Below are positions 7,936 through 20,175 of a stretch of 64,000 nucleotides of DNA, in pieces. The notes beneath the pieces are model-generated. The model was given only the letters and a program-made list of their open reading frames with translations. It had not been told where the DNA came from and ran no database searches. A program made the position numbers and the translations under genes. The DNA is from Ophioceras dolichostomum (Eukaryota; Ascomycota; Sordariomycetes; Magnaporthales; Ophioceraceae): the NCBI GenBank assembly GCA_003049485.1, contig PYST01000207.1, forward strand, positions 1 to 64,000. Reading direction: 5' to 3'. Numbering within the stretch: position 1 is the stretch's first letter; every line of letters begins with the position of its first letter.

Positions 7936-10900
7936 AGTATGTGAAGGTCCGTTCACGTTCTCTCGTGCCGTAGCAAACTCTACCTAGAATGTTGTTTTTA
8001 ATAGCTTTGCTATTAAGTATCATACGACTAACGCCTCTGCCAGAGTTCTCTCTGGCTTCACCCTATTTAGGCATAGTTCATCGCCCCTTGAGCTCGAGCA
8101 ACCGAAGCGAAACTGCGGGCAAGCACAAGTTCCAGCCAGCCGGTTAGAGACGGCGGCGACCACGAACCACGAACCACGATGGGCCGCTCTTTTCCTTCAC
8201 AACACTGTGGGGGGCCCAGGCACTGACCGGGAGGTCGCCTGGTCAACGCGCGGTCTCTCCGAGGAAATGACGCCGGCTGGCTACCACGACCGATTGGGAG
8301 AGTCTGACAAACGATTCGAACAAGGTGAGCGAATGCTGTGGACACTTGATCATACGCCTGCTGCACCGACTGCCCTACTGGAGCGGAGCGCAACTGACGA
8401 GAAAGGCTTTACGTTGAACGATAGTAGGACACTGAGGCTGGCTATCACGCCAACTCTGGCTCCAGCAGGAGAGCGGACCGCTCGAGCATCTCGCGCTGGG
8501 ACACCATGGCGGCAGCTGGTCACCACAAGGGTCACCAGAAGGGTCGAGGAAAGCAAAGTCTCCGAGCCTGGTGTCGGCGACAATTCGAGACAGACTGCTG
8601 CCACGCTTTGTTTGATTCGAACCCGGAAACCACCCCGTCGCGGAGCGCCTATGCAAAGTAAAGCCCCAGGCGAGCAACCCCGGGCAGGCAGGGGGTTGGC
8701 TGCTGCTGCGGTCCTCAGCTGTCCCGTTGTTGCAGCGCGCCTACCTGGCTGGTCGCAGAAGGAAGCCCGAAGCAGCACAGCTTACGGCGTCACCGTCGCC
8801 ACCGCAACGAGATCCCCGCCTCCTCCCAAGCCACCGCGACTGGGTGAAACGTTTCTAGAAAAAAAGAACGTGAGATTCGAAAAGACAACTGCTTGCCGTT
8901 GGAAAAGACATCAGAAGGGTGTAGAGGTTGTGGAACATGCGCCACATGTTCTCAGCCGACCTCCCCGTTCTGTCCCCGCTTGTAGACTCAGAGGAGCGGC
9001 ATGCCGGCTGGAAGAAGCACGAATAGCCTCATCACCGGCAGGCCTGCTGGCCCGCCCGCCACGTTGGGTGGTTCACCGCGACGACGACGGTCAGGAGCGG
9101 AAGGAGGAGAGATAAAATAGACTTGTCGCTTCACATCGGCGGAACGCACCAGCTCCCAGAATCAGGCCAGGCTAGCTCAACACGCCGTCGACGAGCCTCG
9201 AGTGTGAGCTCGGGCTGAGTCTGAATCGCGCTCTGCACGCTGGCGGACCAAGATCGCCTGCACGATGACATCTCTCTGCCGACCGAAGTGCGTCCCTAGC
9301 GCCCGCCGTCGACCGCCGTCGACCTCCGTTCGGCTTGCGGACGCAGTCGAATCATTCGTGGATTGGGCCTACCTCATGTACGGCGTCTGGGCTTCGCACG
9401 TGAGGGCCCCTGGCCGTTGTGCGACGCGCGCTGCGACGGCGATGGCTGCTGGTCCTGCCTTTCCGGGCGCCAGCAGCTGATTACGAAAAACTCATCCGGT
9501 AAGTGGGAAAGTTGCCCGGTGTTGGGGACGTCTTGATGTGACCCCTGACTTGTTCTGGCTGGAGACGAAAGCATCTGCCACGCTTCAGGGGGGAAAGAAT
9601 CAAGAGGGGGGAATGATAATTTATTAGGAAAGCTGTTTGTTCTCGCCAGGAACCGCTAACGCGTTGACAGAACCACTCGGTTCGGCTTCAACTTCCTTCT
9701 CTAGCAGAATTTCCTCCTTTTCCATCAAGCGAGCCAGCGCCAATGATCTCACCCACCCAGGCCCAGCTCTCATCCTTTGCAAGCCTCCCAAAAATCTTAA
9801 TTCTCGAGACGCGCTGCCGTTGCCCCTGATTGGACGAGGGTGTCGTGGTGAAGATTCAATGCAAAGTGTGGGAGGGGCCGGGTAGCGAACCGACTTGCCA
9901 CGCGGCCAAAACGGAGGGGCTGGGAGCTGACCTGGAAGGCGTTTCGAGCAATCGTGCGGCGTTCATCCGACATCTGCTGCCGAGTCCCAATACAGTTCTG
10001 GGAATCCTGGGACGTTTTCTGAACCTTCAAGAAGGGATCAAAAGCAGGTTCGCGGTTGCATGAACGGGACGTCACGAGCATTCGTCGAAGCTTGTTGAAC
10101 AGGTCCGGGTCCTCTCGCCAACTGCCAACCACCTCTAGCGTCCCATCATTCCTCACTGGTGCAGACTCTTGGGCAAAAGAAGGCAGCGTACCCCTGGCCG
10201 CCAGTGGTGGGGAAGGGTCCAGCCTATTGGGTTCGCCAAAGGGCTGAGGCTCATACCTCTTTAGGCGTCGTTGGCTGCTGCAGGTCCCTCCGTTGGAGCT
10301 GGGTTCGCTACCGACTCGCCATCATTCAACCCCACACCCACCTCCTTAACCTTACATGGAGTTTTAATATGTATTGCCAACGCATCGTGCACTCGGCTTA
10401 CCACCTCACTTATCCGTGGGAGAAAAGAGGAAGAGGGGATCGTCGGAGAACAAGCCCAAGCCCAATGACACCTGCTGATGCCCTGGTTTTCTTTTTTGCC
10501 GCCGCACAAAATCTCGAGAACTGGTGGAGAATGGGGGGGTTTCTGTCGGACGGGAGAGATCTCGTCACTCTTCTGCCCGATTTGCGCGGGAGGTTGTGAG
10601 AGTCGAGTGTTGGTGGTCCCTGACCTCGTCGGTCCTGGCACAAGTCATACATACGCTGGACTACGTTGGACGTTGGACGGGGTGTGCCGGTCACAGAGAT
10701 GGATGGCTCGCATTCCCTTATCGAGTCCCTTTTCGAGGAAGCTTGTCTCCCCGACTCGGCTAGCCAACGACACTGGTTGCGGAGAATGCCCACGCGGCTG
10801 TTGGGATCGAGTCGTCCGAGGCGGTCTTTCAGGGCAATGCGCGTCAACCACCGATGAAATGTTGGAAACCGCCGCCAGAGATAATCTCGCGCTTCCCGTG

Positions 10901-12233
10901 CCCAGTGCTCGCCCAATGTGGTGCCGTTCGTGTTGGTGCAGCCTGAAAAATATCCCAGATCCCGGAGCAGAATCAGTCACAGGAAGGGAAAGACGAGACA
11001 GGGACCGGACTGGGATTGGGACTGGACTTGAACGGCGGGATGGGATCCTGGTCATATCGGGTGAGCTGAATTTCGGTGCGCCCAGGCCCCATCCGCACAA
11101 AACCATGCCTTGTGCCCGCTGCTGCGGTCTTTCGACCAACCGCAGGTTTTGTGGTGCTGTCGTTTGATCTCTTTTTCATCCATTTTCTCATTGTCCTTTT
11201 CCCATGATCCCGTCAGTTTGGGCCGATCGGACCATGTTATCCTCCTAGATCGCCCCATTACCCACAGAGCGAGGGTAGGACGGCGTGGGAGAGAAGAGGA
11301 AAGGAAGAACTGAGATTTCGACGCAACTAAATCTAGCGAACTCGTTCCTCGACAGCCTCGAGGAAAAAAATTTTGCGGATCGACACTGCAAGCTCAAAGG
11401 CGACCAGCATCACCACGACGACGACAGATCCTGGAAAACTCGACGACGAGGCGCCAATTGGAGTACCCGACATGCCAGCATGGTCGCCTTGATTTTCACA
11501 GCCATTTGCTCCCATAATTTTCCTCCAGGGCCCCCAAGTCGACGCAGCGCTCCTCGTCGCCGACGTCGGTGGGTGGTTGGTGTGTCAGTCACCGCCGTCC
11601 ATGATCCCAGTGCCTCGGGAGCTGCCTCGGTGTCAACAGGCCTTTCTAGGTCGTCGTCGCCAACAACACAAAACAATCCGCATCCAAAAGAAAAAGTTGG
11701 AAGGAGGAAAGACAGCATCATCCGTTGGAACAACAGCTCACCAGGCTTTCGCGACCCAATGCTGAAACTGAAATTTTGGGTACCCAACTCAGCTTCTTGG
11801 TTTGGTTTTTCCGACACGGTCACGGTCCCTCTGGCGCTGTCGCGTTTCGCGGAGGGCCAATCACAGCCACAGGAGCTTGGGCGTCGGCGCCACTGAATGC
11901 CAGCCCCCTCAATTACAGGTACCCGCCAGCCACAATTTTGGCATCGTGAGAAAACAGGGAGAAGCCGAACGAACGCTCTCAACTTTTCCCTTTCTCCTCT
12001 TCACCACCCGCCCTTTCTTCCTCGTATTCCCTATACCTCCTAGCTTCACCAATTATTAGCAGAGCTGTAAGTACCTCCTGTCGGCTTCCGTCATCTCGCA
12101 GCAGCTTCTTCGTGCATTGCCGGCTGCCGTCGTCCCGTGCATCCCTCTCTCTCTATCTCTCTCCTCTCTCCTCTCTCCCACCCTCTCGACCCTGAGAGCG
12201 AGAATGGAGTCTAGAGCTTCCTGACAACTGACA
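7936..12233. other. Gene-poor region, no supported gene
   Basis: Long open frames exist (for example plus 8207-9115, 302 codons, and overlapping frames on both strands at 10410-11167). They carry no recognisable domain, have no convincing ATG context and overlap other open frames, as expected in GC-rich sequence. A CT-rich tract at about 12145-12185 and a good donor sequence (GTAAGT at 12067) probably belong to the 5' leader of the gene that follows. Confidence 0.4.
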
Positions 12234-12274
12234 ATGGTCTCCGCCTTCTACCAGTACCTGCATCGCCCATTTCG

Positions 12275-14875
12275 TTGCTTTTTTCCTTAGCTTCTCTCCG
12301 TCACCACCCGGGTGGTGACACCTTCAACTTGTCGACCATACCAGCTTTACGTGACCAGGACGCAGGGTCGTCGAAGCAGATCGAGCCGACATTTCCACCC
12401 TACGACCGTTACGAGCACCACGAAATAGACCCAACCACACAACCGGGACAGCGCCAGCAGAAGCAGCAGCAGTATCTGCCACCCCAGCACACGCTCCCGT
12501 TCACGCAATCCCCGTTCTTCCAACCGTCAAGCGGAAGATCGACTCCGTCCTCCCACAGAACCCTTCGCAGGACTCCCAAGTTCAAGGAAGCTCCCAGCTC
12601 GAGATCTAGCGAACGGTCTCCCCGCCTGTCCCACATCGAGGCCGTCTCAGTTGGCATTGGCCCGATTGGTGGTCTCTTTGCGACAGTCGGGACGCCACCA
12701 CCCGCCGACACTGCTGCCGAGCCAGAGCCAGCCTCCAAGCCGAAGCCCGAGGCCGACGCCGCGGCCCAGGCTCAGAACCTTCCACGCCAGCCAGACCAGC
12801 GAGCACCTTCTGTCAGGCCACCTGCTCGCCATCGGACTCCAAGACGGCAGCTTTCCCAAGACCTTGACAACGTCGATAACGTCGACGTCGACGAAGTCTC
12901 GTCTGCTGCACCTACAGACCACCGCCGCGGTGCCCGGCTAAGATCGCCCTCTGCCTATCTTCGCATCTCCAGAGAAAGCCATTGGGTCATCCTCTGGGCC
13001 CTGGAAACGGCACTGAGGGAGCCCAACCCGTTCACTCGAGACTTGGAGGAGGAAAACGCCCCGCACCCGTTCACGCCCGGTCTGACCTGGCAGCCCGCGC
13101 CGATGTCGGAACTCCACGGCAGCGGCGAGGGCAGCGGCCAGCCCCCGGTGACCAATGGACAAGCGTCGTCGTCGTCGCGCCCGACGGCGCCGGCTCTCCA
13201 ACCCCTCTCCTCCAGATCGCCCGGAATCAAGGGCCCCCGCATGATCATGCGCGAACGCCAGGAGCGGGAGGCGAGGCAGCGGGCCGAGCGCGAGCGGGCA
13301 GAGCAAGCGGCGCGTGCCGAGCAGGAGGCGCGCGTCCAGGAGGAACAGAACCGGCAGGCGATGCTAGAGCAAGAACGCGAGGCGCGAGAGCGCCAGCAAA
13401 GGGAGCTAGAGCGAGAACAGCGAGAAAGGGAACAGCGGGAGCGGGAACGAGAGCGTAGAGCGGCTGCTGCAGCGGCGGCTGCTGCTGCTGCTGCTGCTTC
13501 TGCCGGCGCTGACATACCAACCCAGTCGGTGGACCCTGCTGTCCAGCGGCGGCAACAGAGAGCTGCCGAGGCTGCGGCTGCGGCCCAGTCCCACGCCCGT
13601 TATGCCGGGCCCTCCAGCCATCAGACCCAACAACCCCAACCGCGACCCACGAGGACCACCCTGCCGGCGACTGCGGGACCCAGCTACTCGGGCCCCGCTG
13701 CTGCGGCAACGGCCGCGCCACAGACGGGCGAGACATCGGCCGCCGGTGCCGGGATGGGTGCCGGGATGGGCGGCGGGACTCGGACTAGAACTTCGTTCCC
13801 ACACGCCTTTGAGCGGTGGGAGGCACTCTCGGCGCACTGGGAAGGCCTGACCAGCTTCTGGATCCGGCGGCTCCAGCAGAACTCGGAGGAGATCGACCGG
13901 GACCCGATGTCATCCCAGCTGTCGCGGCAGGTGACGGATCTGTCGGCCGCGGGGGCTAACCTCTTCCACGCGGTGGTGGAGCTACAACGGCTCCGCGCCA
14001 GCTCGGAGCGCAAGTTCCAACGTTGGTTCTACGAGACGCGGTCGGACCTCGAGCGGAACCGAGAGATGAACGCGATGATGGAGGCCCAGCTGCAGGAGGA
14101 GCGCCGCATCCGGGCGGACGCCATCCGCGACGCGGTCGAGCAGGAGCGCTCCAACTCCAAGACCCAGAAGCTGATGGTCGAGATGCGCAAGGAGCTGTCC
14201 ATCTCGAAGGAGGAGGCCCGCCGCGCGTGGGAGGAGCTCGGCCGCCGCGAGCAGCTGGAGCGCGAGCGCACGCAGTCGCTCCAAGAAGGAAGGCCCACCA
14301 TCGTCGGCGGGGTCCAGGTCGTGCCCATGGCGCAAGGCGTCCGCAACCCGGCCGACGACCCGGCCATGTACTTCGAGTACGCCGAGTACGGCGGCACCCC
14401 TCCAGGCAGCAGGGGCGGTCCCGGCGCCGGCGACTTCTACCAGCAGCAGCAAGGCGCGACCGGCCAGGAGCAGCACGGCTATGGTCCTAGCGGCCCCGGG
14501 TCTGAGGGCGGCTACAGCGAAGGTGAGTACGCGATCGACGCGCAGGGGAACTTTATCCGGGACTCGATGGGGAACAAGATCCCTTTCCGTGTCGCCGGCT
14601 CCCCCGGAGGCGATTCTGACCTGGCTGCAGAAGACTACCCGCCGCAGCCGCCTCAGGGCCAGTCGTCGACGTCGTCGTCGTCGCAACAACACCACCACCA
14701 GCAGCAGCAACAGTGGGATCAACAGCACCTCAGCCCTGATTACGCAGGCCAGGGATACGGCGCGCCTGGCTGGGAGACGGTGGTGCCACGCCATCGCCAC
14801 CCGACTCGTCTGAGCGACGTCATCGAGGAGGACGAGCACAGCCGGGCGTCCACGAGCCAGGTCAGCCGCCCATAA
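12275..14875 (+). CDS. Uncharacterised coiled-coil protein, 5' end unresolved
   Basis: An 866-codon open frame with clear coding bias that ends at TAA 14873-14875. There is no in-frame ATG before codon 277 (13103), so the true start must come from an upstream exon that could not be placed; a 5' intron starting near 12067 is possible. Codons 1-320 are disordered and Pro/Ser/Gln rich. A charged Glu/Arg helix follows (about 325-400, many ERE/REQ units) ending in an Ala run. A conserved-looking module at about 510-680 (FERWEALSAHWEGLTSFWIR, then long Glu/Arg/Met-rich helices) looks like a coiled coil. The tail is Gln/His/Gly rich and ends near LSDVIEEDEHSR. No enzyme motif, signal peptide or membrane segment is visible. 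A cytoskeletal or scaffold role is only a guess from the coiled coils. Confidence 0.8.
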   Translation: MLFSLASLRHHPGGDTFNLSTIPALRDQDAGSSKQIEPTFPPYDRYEHHEIDPTTQPGQRQQKQQQYLPPQHTLPFTQSPFFQPSSGRSTPSSHRTLRRTPKFKEAPSSRSSERSPRLSHIEAVSVGIGPIGGLFATVGTPPPADTAAEPEPASKPKPEADAAAQAQNLPRQPDQRAPSVRPPARHRTPRRQLSQDLDNVDNVDVDEVSSAAPTDHRRGARLRSPSAYLRISRESHWVILWALETALREPNPFTRDLEEENAPHPFTPGLTWQPAPMSELHGSGEGSGQPPVTNGQASSSSRPTAPALQPLSSRSPGIKGPRMIMRERQEREARQRAERERAEQAARAEQEARVQEEQNRQAMLEQEREARERQQRELEREQREREQRERERERRAAAAAAAAAAAAASAGADIPTQSVDPAVQRRQQRAAEAAAAAQSHARYAGPSSHQTQQPQPRPTRTTLPATAGPSYSGPAAAATAAPQTGETSAAGAGMGAGMGGGTRTRTSFPHAFERWEALSAHWEGLTSFWIRRLQQNSEEIDRDPMSSQLSRQVTDLSAAGANLFHAVVELQRLRASSERKFQRWFYETRSDLERNREMNAMMEAQLQEERRIRADAIRDAVEQERSNSKTQKLMVEMRKELSISKEEARRAWEELGRREQLERERTQSLQEGRPTIVGGVQVVPMAQGVRNPADDPAMYFEYAEYGGTPPGSRGGPGAGDFYQQQQGATGQEQHGYGPSGPGSEGGYSEGEYAIDAQGNFIRDSMGNKIPFRVAGSPGGDSDLAAEDYPPQPPQGQSSTSSSSQQHHHQQQQQWDQQHLSPDYAGQGYGAPGWETVVPRHRHPTRLSDVIEEDEHSRASTSQVSRP

Positions 14876-16891
14876 AGGCCCATCATAAAGGCCCATAAAG
14901 CAAGAAGACAAGAAGACTAGGTACCTAGACACGTCGACAAAAGCACGACACACATCCTACCATCAAACTGTCCCCACTCAATATCACATCAATCACCAAC
15001 AAAAAAAAAAAAAGATCCTACCGGACCTACACCTACCAACCAACCTCCTACCCGTACTCGCTTCCACGATATATCGGACGAAATCTTAGCATCGGGACAT
15101 AATCGGCGGATACGTATATCTTGCGCACCTGCTACAAACCGTCCATACTCGCTCAAAACCAGTCAAGCACCATTGGTTGCCCGATATCCAGTTCGAAAGA
15201 CTCTCTTTCGTCGTTTGCCATCAATCATATCTCGTTCGTTGGCGCATGCTTGGCATATTGGGGCACACAAGGCGTCTCGCAAAAATCTTCTTCCATTTTT
15301 CATCGTTTTCTCATTTCTTCCTTCTTTCTGGAATTCGGCTCTCTCTCTCTCTCTGCGGATGGTGGGCGGACAAGACACCCACCCACCAAACTACCTACGC
15401 ATCTGTGTCAGGATGCACCTAATACTTTCCACACTTCTTTGACTGCTCTTCTTTTTTTTTCTTCTCCAAATCTTCGTTCATCGCCACTAGCAAGCACAAC
15501 AGCAGCAGACACAGCAAAGGGACACGTACGGCGCGTTTTGCTTACCTAGAGGCCTTCTCAACATCTACTTGCTTTTTCGATTCTTGATCTTGTTTACTCT
15601 TTTTTCCTTCTTCGTTTTCTTTCCGGGGAATGGCTGGGTTGGCATGGGACGGACTTGAAAGGGAGGAACAACGCGGTTCTACAGAATGCACAGAGAGACA
15701 AGGGCAATCACCTCCGGCAAGCCCATGCATATGCCCCCTTTTCCCATCATCCCCAATCTCTCTCTGCCCGCAGCACGGTGGCACACACACGTCATTGTCC
15801 CTCACAGGCTCGAGACGCCACCACAACTTTGCTTCACTGGACCTGCTTCTCCAGTCACTGGCACAATATTGCTCATGAGAGGGAATAGGGAGGATGTCAT
15901 AGACAACGCAGAGCCTAGTAGGGATTTAAATCGAGGGTTGGGCTTGAGTGACATGGGAGAAAGGGGGTTGTTTTTCTTTTCTTTTCAGGTTCTTTTTCTC
16001 AATTCTCTTCGGGTCTCTTTTGATTCTTTTTGCAACCATCTGCCTAGATTGCTTGTTGGAATACCACCGCATGTATGTATGTAAGGTTGTATGTATCACG
16101 CACTCTATGTGCTTATTTTGTTGTGTGTGCACTCTGTATCTAGGTGTCCAAGAGGAGATGGACCAAAGTCATTCAATATCATCACAAGGGTGCTCGATGG
16201 GAGTCACTAAAAGAGGCGAATCGAGCAAGAGGCAAGGCGAACGGTTTCAATTAGGTTGGACAAAAATCCAAATAAATCTGCGATATAGACTGCTTCGCTC
16301 ATTTCGATCAGGGAAAGTCAATGAATGATGTTGACCTCCAGCAACAATCGAAAGCTTGGAAGGAATGTGTGGTGTCCCATCTGACCGGGAGGCAACTGAT
16401 GATTAGAGAAATTTGACTGATGATTACCTGGTTGCGCCCAACCAACTCGCGACCGAAGAAGCAGGGAGGGAGCGGGGTAGTCCTCGACCGCTACTAACAA
16501 CATTGCGCCGAGCTGCCTCCGCGGCGCGAAAAGGCAAATCGAAGGCATTCACGTGTATGAGATCTATCGCGTCCGCTACTGCACACGCACAGTCACTCAC
16601 TAGAGATGTTGGTTCACCGTTTACGCCGACGGCGTTGGCGTTGAACGGTCTTGCCTACAGGTGGGCTTGCTTAGGGTGCCTTAGGGCCTTGTCGTAGCGT
16701 GGTAGCTCCCCCGCTTCAGGGCACGGCCCAAAATCGTGCGGGCCCTGCCCACTGGAACCCCGCCACACCTCTCAATCTCGGGGGATATGTGTCGAGAACT
16801 CTGTTTCTTCATCACAACCAAGCCGTGGTGCTTTCATCGGAATGCACTTTTGTTTCCCTCGGTGTGTGGATTTCTAGTATACCTATATATC
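14876..16891. other. 3' region and spacer, no supported gene
   Basis: The first few hundred bases, with short repeated AAAGGCCCATAAAG-like words, an A run at 15001-15013 and T/C-rich tracts, probably include the 3' UTR of the preceding gene. CT repeats lie at 15341-15355. The last 200 bases are likely the promoter and leader of the HAD-family gene, with an AT-rich TATACCTATATATC just before its ATG. Open frames of 60-140 codons here have no features. Confidence 0.4.
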
Positions 16892-18754
16892 ATGAATGCC
16901 TGCTCCCCTCTCCTTCGCCGCCAGCCTTTCTGGACGCCGCGCTGGCTCGATTTGGGGGCGATCAAAGTACTGCTCCACCATCGACCTCGGCTACAGCACG
17001 CATGCAGCTTCTCAACGCCTCCGTCAGCCACTGCTACAACAGCGGGATGGAGCAGCAGCAGACAGCAACGGCGACCGTCGACGGCGGCGGACAGCCACAT
17101 CCCGAGCCGATCAGAGATTAAGGTGTCGACGAGCAGATCATATAGCACCTCCCGTCGTCACCAGAGGCCGGGGAGCGCGGTTGAGCAGGCGGCGCCCTCA
17201 TTCGCATTTGCTTTTGAGTGAGTACATCCGTGCCGTTTTCGTGTATCCCGTCCATGCAGGCAAGCCCATGAATGAGAGAAGGATATAGGTACCTACACAC
17301 ACTGTCTCAGTCGTCGGGGAAATCCTCACGGGTCGCAGGAAGAGATGAAACACTGACAATAAAAAAAAAGTATCGACGGCGTCCTCCTCCACGTCGCCAA
17401 GCCCATCCCCGGAGCGTCGAAAGCGCTCCGCTTTCTGCACGACCACCACATACCCTTCATCCTCCTCACCAACGGCGGCGGCAAGCACGAGGCCGACCGT
17501 GTAGCGGATCTAAGCCGTGTGCTGGGCGTGCCGTTGACAACGGACAACTTCGTCCAGTCGCACACGCCGTTTCGTGAGCTCGCACGGGCTGTTGACGAGG
17601 GCGACGAGGGGTGTGACGAGAAAACCACAACCACAACCACAACCACTACCCTTGCTAATCATAACGATGACGCCACCGGTGGCAGCGGGGAGAGCGACTT
17701 CTTGTCCAAGGGCAAGGGCAGCCTGCGCGACAAGACCATCCTGGTTACCGGCTCGCACGCGCACAAGGCCCGCGAGATAGCAGAGCACTACGGCTTCCGC
17801 GACGTGGTGATCCCCGCCGACATCCTGGCCGCCCACCCGACCATCTTCCCGTTCGACCCGCTGCTCGAGTCCGTGTACAAGTCCACCGCGCGGCCTCTGC
17901 GCAAGCCGCTGCTGCTCCTCGGTGACGACCATCACGCCGACGACGGTTCCACAACGTACGCGAAAGAAAAGGCGCTGAAGATCGACGCCGTCTTCGTGTT
18001 CAACGACCCGCGCGACTGGGCGCTCGACATCCAGATCATCACGGACCTGCTGCTGTCGCACCGGGGCTACCTGGGCACCTACTCCCCGCTGAACGGGAGG
18101 CGGCGGGGGTGGCAGAACGACGGGCAGCCGACGCTGTACTTCAGCAACAAGGACCTGTTCTGGGCCGCGCACTGGCGGCTGCCGAGGCTGGGGCAGGGCT
18201 CGTTCCAGGCCGCGCTGGCCGGGGTCTGGGACGAGATCACGGGCGGCGCGTCGCCGCTCAGGAGGGAGGTGATCGGCAAGCCGTTCGCGGCCACGTACAG
18301 GTATGCGGAGCGCGTGCTGGAGAGGCATCGTCTGGAGGTTTTGGGGAGGGGGAGGAGGACGACGACGAGGAGGAGGGGGGGAAGCGCGCGGGAACAGCAA
18401 CAACAACAACAGTCTTCTGGTCATAATCACAGTCATGATCACGGTCATAGCTCAGGCTCGGGATCGGGCTCGGGATCCCGATCAGGCTCTTCGGGCCCGG
18501 GCTTGCGCAGCGTGTACATGGTGGGCGACAACCCCGACAGCGACATCGCGGGCGCGAACGCGTACCGGAGCGACTCGGGAGCGGAGTGGAATTCCGTCCT
18601 TGTGCGCACGGGGGTCTGGCGTCCTGAGAGGAGCGGAGGCGGCGAGGGGGAGGGGGAGATGAGGCACCGACCGAAAGTGATTGTCGATGATGTGCTGGAG
18701 GCGGTGAGGTGGGCGCTGAAGAGGGAGGGTTGGGACGGTGGTTGTATGCCGTGA
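16892..18754 (+). CDS. HAD-superfamily hydrolase, CECR5/HDHD5-like (yeast YKR070W type), mitochondrial
   Basis: Exons 16892-17217 and 17371-18754 give 569 residues. The intron 17218-17370 (GTGAGT..AAG, branch-like CTGAC at 17352) splits the catalytic Asp codon, so splicing creates FAFDIDGVLLHV, HAD motif I, with D109 as nucleophile and D111. Motif II is ILLTNGGG (T142). Motif IV is MVGDNPDSDIAGAN (D495, D499). The first 45 residues (MNACSPLLRRQPFWTPRWLD and on) are Arg-rich without acids, like a mitochondrial presequence. Between the motifs the cap region is family-like (NDPRDWALDIQIITDLLLSH, GQPTLYFSNKDLFWAAHW). It also carries two low-complexity inserts, a Thr run near residue 200 and a Gln/His/Ser/Gly stretch near 430-480. 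The family's physiological substrate is not established. Earlier in-frame ATGs exist, but 16892 gives the best presequence. Confidence 0.88.
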
Positions 18755-20175
18755 GATGTACGGGCGAATGAATCACTGGCGACGGTGATGGCGATGGCGA
18801 TGGCGATGGTGATGGATCATTGGATGAGAGGGGTTGGAAAGAGGAGAGGGAGATGGTTTATTAGAAATTTGATCGCATCCAAGTACAGGTAGTACCCAAA
18901 TTAGCTACCTACCTCACTGGTACCTTCCTACTCCGCGCTCTCGTGCGTACACTTTCTGCCCTGAGAAACCGCCTGACTCTTTTGGGAGTTGGGGGAGTTA
19001 CTTTCCGTATTCGCGCCTGTACAATCTGTGCCCTCTACCTACAGGTACCTGAGGTACCTAACTTTTGTGATCAATCCTCCAAAGTCGGTCCGACTGTGTG
19101 CTTCCCCCCAGGACTGGAACCTATGGATACCTAACTAACGCCACGGAGAGATTGAAGAAAAAGGAAGAGAAATACAAAGGAAAAACAAAAAAATTGCCAA
19201 GCTCAGGAGGATGAGGCGTTGGCTCGCCGCTCGGTTTGGGCGCCAGTCCATGAATCATCATATGCTGCAAGACAACCGAAGTTTCGACCTGAGTGGAGGT
19301 CAGTTAGCCATCGGGCTCCTATGTCGGTGCCTAGGTCGCTCGGGCATCAATCCATCTGGGAAGATCACGTACCAATTTTGTGTGCCGTTTCGGGCGGGAC
19401 TTCTTGGGTGTGTTGCAATTCGACTCCATCGAGTCGGCTGCTGCAGTGGTGCTGTGGTTGGTTGAGACGAATGTTGGGTGTTGAGGTACCTGGAATAGGC
19501 TTGTCTTGGAATAGGCTTGTCTTGGAATAGGCTTGTCTTGGAATAGGCTTGTGACCTCGGAGATCTTTTTCGCTTCCTTCTTACGGTCTTTTTTTTTTTC
19601 TCTCTCTCTCTCTCCTTTTTTTTTGTTCTCTTTTTTCTTACTTTTTTTTTTCTTCCCTATGCTGGCGCTTACTCCCTTCTTTCTCACGCTCAAGTATACC
19701 TGCGCAAATAGAAAAGACAGAGCCCAGGACACCATAACGCCAGAGACACAAAGAAAACCAAATCAGGTCAAGCAGAAGAAGACTTTCTAATGGTCCACCA
19801 ATACCAACCGCACTCATTATCGTGCCCAGACTAACACCTGCATACCTCAGACAGAGAAAGACGGAGTGAAAGAGAGAGACTACCTGTATACTTCGGACAG
19901 GGAAAGACAGAGCGAGAAAGAGATAAGCGTCGCAGGCTACAGACAGACAGTGACTGAGCAAAGCCTAGAAGCAAAGCCTAGACGGTAAAGAGAGAGCTAC
20001 GTAACATTCCTTAGGATCCAAACATGGTGCGAACCTGCCTACATGATCGCCGGATTGCTTCGACGGCGAGTGTCTCCTGGAGGAACCAGTCAGTATATCT
20101 GCTTCTGTCGCACAAAAAAGACAAGACTGGGAGGTAAGCTAGGACGAGACTTACAGAATGTGGTCACACCAAGTG
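18755..20175. other. Convergent intergenic region, no supported gene
   Basis: Lies between the 3' ends of the HAD gene (plus) and the EPES-tail gene (minus), so it should contain both 3' UTRs. It holds GATGGC-type repeats (18780-18815), TAGGTACC-type palindromes (18890-18925, 19040-19060), a 16-bp tandem repeat (19491-19553) and T/C-rich tracts (19588-19655). Confidence 0.5.
19491..19553. repeat. 16-bp minisatellite, four copies
   Basis: TGGAATAGGCTTGTCT occurs four times head to tail; the last copy is cut short at TTGTG. The copies are identical. Confidence 0.95.

Noticed and set aside
8600..8640. B-box-like GGGTTCGAATC on the minus strand
   Set aside because: The flanking bases cannot form a T stem and there is no A box at the right distance.
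8207..9115. 302-codon plus-strand frame
   Set aside because: No domain, protein-unlike composition, overlapping open frames on the other strand and no supporting splice or start context.
10410..11167. Overlapping 168-codon (minus) and 229-codon (plus) frames
   Set aside because: Neither shows a domain or convincing composition; mutual overlap suggests chance openness in GC-rich sequence.
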